Shown: positions 59,701 to 64,000 of the stretch, piece after piece
How positions within the stretch are numbered: position 1 is the first letter of the stretch
Layout of the letters: every line of letters begins with the position of its first letter
Assembly: GCA_001972305.1 (NCBI GenBank)
Contig: BDDD01005069.1
Span: forward strand, 62,001 to 126,000
Source: Cephalotus follicularis
Taxonomy: Eukaryota > Streptophyta > Magnoliopsida > Oxalidales > Cephalotaceae
DNA: 64,000 nucleotides
Direction: 5' to 3'
Notes under the pieces: model-generated
The model's database searches: none
What the model was told of the DNA's origin: nothing
Seen by the model: only the letters and a program-made list of their open reading frames with translations
Translations under genes and position numbers: made by a program

Positions 59701-60225
59701 GGGATTTCTAGAGAGAGAGTGAAGATGAGCAGATGGAGAGAAACCCTGAAGAAGACAGTATAATCTTTCAAAGATGAAAAAAGCCAAAAAGGAACCTCAC
59801 CAGAGATTGTTGAGGAGGATTTGAAGAAAAACTGATTGGAAATCTGAAGATTCAAGAAGCGGAAAACCATAAGCTTTAGGGATTCAAAAAAGCGTAAAGA
59901 GGCTTCTCAAGGAAGCCAAAGCCTTATAAAGACTCAGGGATCACTCTCGGACCGTTGGATCGCATGGGAGTGAGTGGTTGAGATTGATCAGTCTAATCAA
60001 GAGTTATAAATGAAGTGGTAACGCGTGGGAATTGAAGAGGCATTAGCGTTACGGACGCTTACTCTTCTTTTCCCCTAAGATAACAGTGAAATTGGGATGA
60101 GCAACACAGGCCCAATTACCAATTCAAGGTCAGCTTATGCTTTCAAGCCCCGCTCGAAATTGGGCCAGGCTATGAATGGTCTTCTTTCTCTGCGAAGCCC
60201 AGAAAAAGAAGACTTGGGGGGCATA
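59701..60225. other. Untranslated 3' region of the second Tat-like fossil
   Basis: No gene. It lies between the antisense ORF and the 3' LTR, so it would contain the promoter of the antisense ORF if it has its own. A G-rich tract (CTTGGGGGGCATA) abuts the LTR and may be the polypurine tract. Confidence 0.5.
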
Positions 60226-60717
60226 TGATATGGGAAAAAATCTTTCCTAATTTTCATTGCCACGTGTCCTCGGGAGAGGGAACCAGGTTGGTGGCTGAGT
60301 GTTCTAATTTTGGAAAGGATAAAGCCAAATAAAAAAATGGCACCTTATCAGGTGGAGAATCAGGGAAATGGCCCGAGATCCTTAGCATTTCCTTAGGGGA
60401 TGCATATCAGCTCCGAAAATTATGCTAGGTAGTTACAATCACCTCCTATAAATACAAGAATCCAAGACATAACACAGGTCCGCCACTTTAACACTTGAAA
60501 ACACCTTAGTGATTCTATTTCCTGCCTTATTTGACTTTGGCATCGGAGAGTACCCGGGAGAAAACCCTCATGGACCTTCATGTAGTTTTCCTTTCTTGTG
60601 TAGGGAATACAGTCACGCCATTCAAACCACCTTTTCGGAGCAATTTGCAGCGTTTCCTTCAACAAATCAAGCCCCTACACGTGGGGTACTGTTGAAGAAA
60701 TGATTTTTGTATCAACA
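60226..60717 (+). repeat. 3' LTR of the second Tat-like fossil (492 bp)
   Basis: TGATATGGGAAAA...TATCAACA, with a TATA box at 60447-60454. Beyond it the LINE ORF1 resumes. Confidence 0.88.
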
Positions 60718-61760
60718 CTTTGTGTTATGAATAAGAAAGAGGATCGTGATTGGATTATACACACATGGCTATTTGATAAGAGCATGGTTCTTCTACATGA
60801 ATTGAATGATGAGATTCATCCATCGCATGTGGTATGGGAGACGTGTAGCCTGCGAGTTAGGGTTTATGGGGTGCCATTGGTGTGTCTATCTGAATAGGTG
60901 GGGAAGTTAATTGGGAATTCTATTGGGCTAACAGAGGAAGTAGAGTGCATTAAGAAGCAAGGCAATCAAGGTAGTTACTTCCGTTTAAGGGTTCAAGTCT
61001 CCATTAAGTAGCCTCTAAGAAGAGGGATGAACCTCTCCTATGGGTCAAATTTTAAATATGAAAAACTCCCTAATTTTTGTTTTGTTTGTGGCCGCTTGGG
61101 TCATGTGGAGAGAAACTGTGAGGTTACAGGGGGAAGGCGTGCGAAGGGAGAAATGGTGGATTATCAGTTTGGTCAATGGTTAAGGGCAGAGGAGAGATCT
61201 CGTTATGCAAAAAGTTTTGTGAAATTGATCTCCCATCCAATAGTGGATGGTATGTGGGCCTCGTTGGGTAATGGGAATGGGGGATGTAGAATGTACTTAC
61301 ACTAGTGATAAAGAAAACACTATAGACTGTGGCAGCTCAACAATTTGGGCTAGGGATGCGTTGTCTAGAGAGGACGTTCCTGGGGGTATGGATGTGGTGT
61401 ATAGGAGCACAGAGATACCAGTACTATCCAATAACAAGGGCCTAGGGACAAACATTTTCCCCAAATGCATGGAATTGGTTGATAGGCAAGATTGACTGGA
61501 GAAAGACCACTTCGTGCATGAAACTCATGATCTTGGGGATGCAGATACCAAGAATGGAATGGGTTCACGTAAGACTAAAGGAAGTTGGGAGATAATGGTC
61601 TCCTCAACTTTTGTAAAATCATCTTGACAAGGGTGTAAGGAGAGGGCGAGGAAGAAACATTTATCGAATGAGAGCAATAGTGGGAGTGGTAGCTCTAAGA
61701 AGAGGAAAGTAGGCTCAGTATTGAGTACTCCAAAAAAAAACTCAAACAAACTGTGGAGAA
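60718..61760 (+). mobile_element. LINE (L1 type), rest of ORF1 with zinc knuckle
   Basis: Resumes with CVMNKKEDRDWIIHTWLFDK (the DUF4283-type segment), then LPNFCFVCGRLGHVERNCE, a CCHC knuckle at about 61068-61124 that binds the LINE RNA in this class. In-frame stops interrupt it at about 60895 and 61010, and the frame changes after 61280. It belongs with 46157-46374. Confidence 0.82.
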
Positions 61761-61829
61761 AGTAGAAGACTCATATTTGAAAGATGCAGAAACTAGGGGC
61801 AACTAGTCCCACCTTGTCTAGTGAATTGC

Positions 61830-63012
61830 TTAAGCTGAAACTGTTGTGGGCTTGAGAACCTACGTGTAGTTAGGGGTCTGATTGACCTCAATAGAAGAGA
61901 AGCTCCCTAATGCATTTTTCTCATGGAAATGCGTTTAATGGTACATGAGATGGAATGAATTACAGCAAAATTGAACTTTCATAATTGTCTAATAGTGAAC
62001 CCCGAAGGAAGAGGAGGGGGGTTGGCTATGTTGTGGGATGATGGCTTGGATACTATGGTTGCTTCATATTCCAACAATCACATTGATATGATAATGGACG
62101 ATGGTAACAACTGGTATTACTTGTGATTCACAAAGATTTATGGCAAACCTTAGGTGCAAAGACATCAGGAAATATGGACATTACTCTGGGCTTTACATGG
62201 GCAAATGCATAAACTATGGGTGTTTATAGGTGATTTCAATGAAATACTAAGATTATCAGAGAAGCACGGGGGTGGAATGAATGCATCTTGGCAGATTGAT
62301 CAATTTAGAAACGCCCTTCATGACTGTGGGCTGGTGGACATGAGGTGTGAGGGTAGTGGCTTTACGTGGAATAATGGGAGGCGAGGCCTGGACTTTATTA
62401 GCGCTCGATTAGACCGGAGTGTGTGTAACTGGGAATGGAAAGTGAAGTTTCCAATGGCAGTAATGTTCCACACGTTAACATCTATTTTGGACCATTGTGC
62501 CATCGTCCTTTGCTCCCAAGGTCGTTGTAGGAACACTGGCTGTAAAAGACAAACTTGATTTGAGGCTATGTGGGTTCAAAATCCCGGTTGTGGTGAGGTG
62601 GTAAAGCATCCTTGGTGTTTTCCATCCTATGAGGACGATAAAATGAGTGTTCTTTTTGCCAAAATTTGGTCATGCATAAGGGATCTTGGGATGTGGAACA
62701 AAAAAGTGTTTGGGCATATAGGGGAGGCTATACGGGAGGCAAGACAAAATCTACATACAATCCAAGCAGGACCAGTGATGGGAGATTCTATGATGATACC
62801 AAAGAGGAAGCAAGGGCATTAAATGACCTTCTGGAATGGGAAAAGGTACTGTGGAAGCAGCGGTCTAGGATCTCTTGGCTAAAGGAAGGTGATCGTAACA
62901 CTGCCTTTTTTCATTGTAAAGCTAATCAGAGAAGATGGAGAAATGCCATTATGGGGTTGCTACATGAAGATGTGAGATGACTTACTAAGGAGGAAGATAT
63001 TGATGACATTAC
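61830..63012 (+). mobile_element. LINE (L1 type), ORF2 endonuclease part; reverse transcriptase not present
   Basis: The apurinic endonuclease domain that nicks target DNA can be followed: a decayed LSWNCRGLGN-like opening near 61840, NPEGRGGGLAMLWDDG near 62000, WVFIGDFNEILRLSEKHGGG near 62218 (GDFNE metal-site motif), FTWNNGRRGLDFISARLDR near 62360, and the LDHCAIVL segment near 62490. It continues to the linker before reverse transcriptase ([20 protein letters not shown], about 62863-62922), then stops matching near 63012. Frame changes and stops show a dead copy. The missing polymerase probably lies beyond the next insertion, outside the window, or was lost. Confidence 0.85.
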
Positions 63013-64000
63013 TATTAGGAATAAGTCCTACAAGCTAGGTTATCTTATAATAACAATAGATTGTAATAGTACTAATATTCAATAAAGGATATTCTTATTT
63101 ATTAATGGTAATTGTTCATTTATATTTGGATATTTATAATCAATGAATGTTCATAGAGTAAAGTATGAGTAAGACCATGATGATATCATACTGTGTGACT
63201 TAGGACATCTATAAGCTTTATTCTAGAATCTTCCTAGTCATGGGATTACATACATGGGACATGTGTAGTCCAGTTAGATTAGCACGTTATATGCCAGCTT
63301 GTTGAAGAGGTTGACTGATCTCATAAGTCATCATGTAGTGACTATATGGCATATGCGTGGGTGCTCATAAGGTTATGAGTTCATTGAAGTGGCTCACAGT
63401 AAAAAGTCCTCTTTGGAGTTTTACTTACATGTAAAACATGGTTCTGTTATTGTAGTTACGTAAGCAGTCTTTAGACCTAAGCCACCACTTGATATCTTGT
63501 GTATAAGATATCATGTCTTAATGATACTTAAATACGTCTCATAACCATGGAGAGTTTACATGTATTAATTGGGCATGGTAAGTTATGCATGGAGATATGT
63601 GTGTGTGCAATATGGGATCTACTGTTCCCAGTAAAAGGAGATTATGCTTAAGGTGATTAGCTGTAAGATTTCCTTTCCAGGATGAAAAGATACTGGAAAG
63701 TCGTTTCCAATATCAGATATCAGATAATTAGAAAAGGTTTTCTAATTTGATCGTAATAGCTAATTACTTTAGATATTAATTTAAGGAATTAAATTATTGG
63801 GGCTTGACATTATCTATGCCCTATATTAATTCAAACATTGTTGGTAAAGGGACTATAAATACACGCAAATTGTAGTTCAAGGTTCAATGTTACTTCATAT
63901 TACCTAATGTTGATGCTCAGATTGATCAACAACGAATTTATATTAACCATTCCTTGAGGTTGAACATAGTCCGGTTGCAAGATGTCTGTCGTGGCTGAGG
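63013..64000 (+). mobile_element. Probable LTR sequence of an unrecognised element, running off the window
   Basis: The LINE match ends here and sequence of a different character starts (AAGTCCTACAAGCTAGG). Near the end is a TATA box in GGGACTATAAATACACGC (63854-63861), followed by about 140 bp of leader-like DNA, the layout of a copia LTR promoter. The far end, a primer-binding site and target duplication are not visible. Confidence 0.4.

Larger units (their letters stand above)
46375..60717 (+). mobile_element. Second Tat-like Ty3/gypsy fossil, inserted in the LINE and hosting a nested LTR insertion
   Basis: The 5' LTR is about 46375-46851 and the 3' LTR 60226-60717. The primer-binding site TTGGCGCCGTCTGTGGGA is at 46853-46870. 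Gag starts at 46897; its retrotransposon gag domain is at about 47600-48120. Protease is near 48830 (ILIDGGSSADILYKH), reverse transcriptase about 49500-50060, RNase H about 50270-51270 and integrase 51420-52336, resuming at 56086-56255 (GGREIPRAWNAEHLRKYYQ) after the nested insertion. An antisense ORF region fills about 57281-59700. LTRs are about 90% identical by eye, so several million years old. It has roughly ten breaks or more. It belongs to the same family group as the fossil at 33990-42588. No clean target duplication was found. Confidence 0.9.

Overview
The window is nuclear DNA from a flowering plant, probably a eudicot. It has AT-rich intergenic sequence, two plant single-copy-style genes, and nested plant LTR retrotransposons, CACTA transposons and a LINE. 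No bacterial, organellar, rRNA, tRNA or CRISPR feature was seen. I cannot name the species.

Only two host genes are convincing, both on the minus strand. One is a single-exon 3-ketoacyl-CoA synthase (KCS) at 32479-33969, with the full Cys-His-Asn catalytic set. The other is a UBP1-associated protein 2 type RNA-binding protein (UBA2) at 44317-45687, with two RRMs. They are separated by a Ty3/gypsy fossil that begins only about 50 bp upstream of the KCS start codon.

Layout: (1) 1-773, right end of a CACTA element running in from the left. (2) 774-6611, a mosaic of old LTR material with a roughly 2.3 kb LTR at 1883-4205 and a tandem duplication. (3) 6612-9477, AT-rich DNA with a MITE-like inverted repeat and the first copy of a duplicated KCS 3'-flank. 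(4) 9478-18185, a broken Ty3/gypsy element hosting a 913 bp CACTA derivative (10187-11099) and, in its 3' LTR, a 2669 bp solo LTR (15210-17878) with perfect target duplications. (5) 18526-30618, a Ty1/copia element with two 459 bp LTRs, split by a 7548 bp CACTA transposon (20690-28237), which is itself hit by a 288 bp solo LTR (27839-28126). (6) 30619-32478, the second copy of the KCS 3'-flank, followed by KCS. (7) About 34000-42588, a Tat-like Ty3/gypsy fossil on the minus strand with an ORF in the opposite sense. (8) UBA2. (9) 46157 to about 63012, a LINE split by a second Tat-like fossil (about 46375-60717), which hosts a 3744 bp LTR insertion (52337-56080), which hosts a 564 bp solo LTR (53311-53874). 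(10) 63013-64000, probable LTR sequence.

The main results are the nesting order, fixed base by base by target-site duplications; a fossil tandem duplication of the KCS 3'-flank; the antisense accessory ORF shared by both Tat-like elements, with an array of short hairpin units between it and integrase; and arrays of GTCGAC-like or AAGCG...GCTT-like words inside three LTR families that are otherwise unrelated. All identities and counts are by eye.
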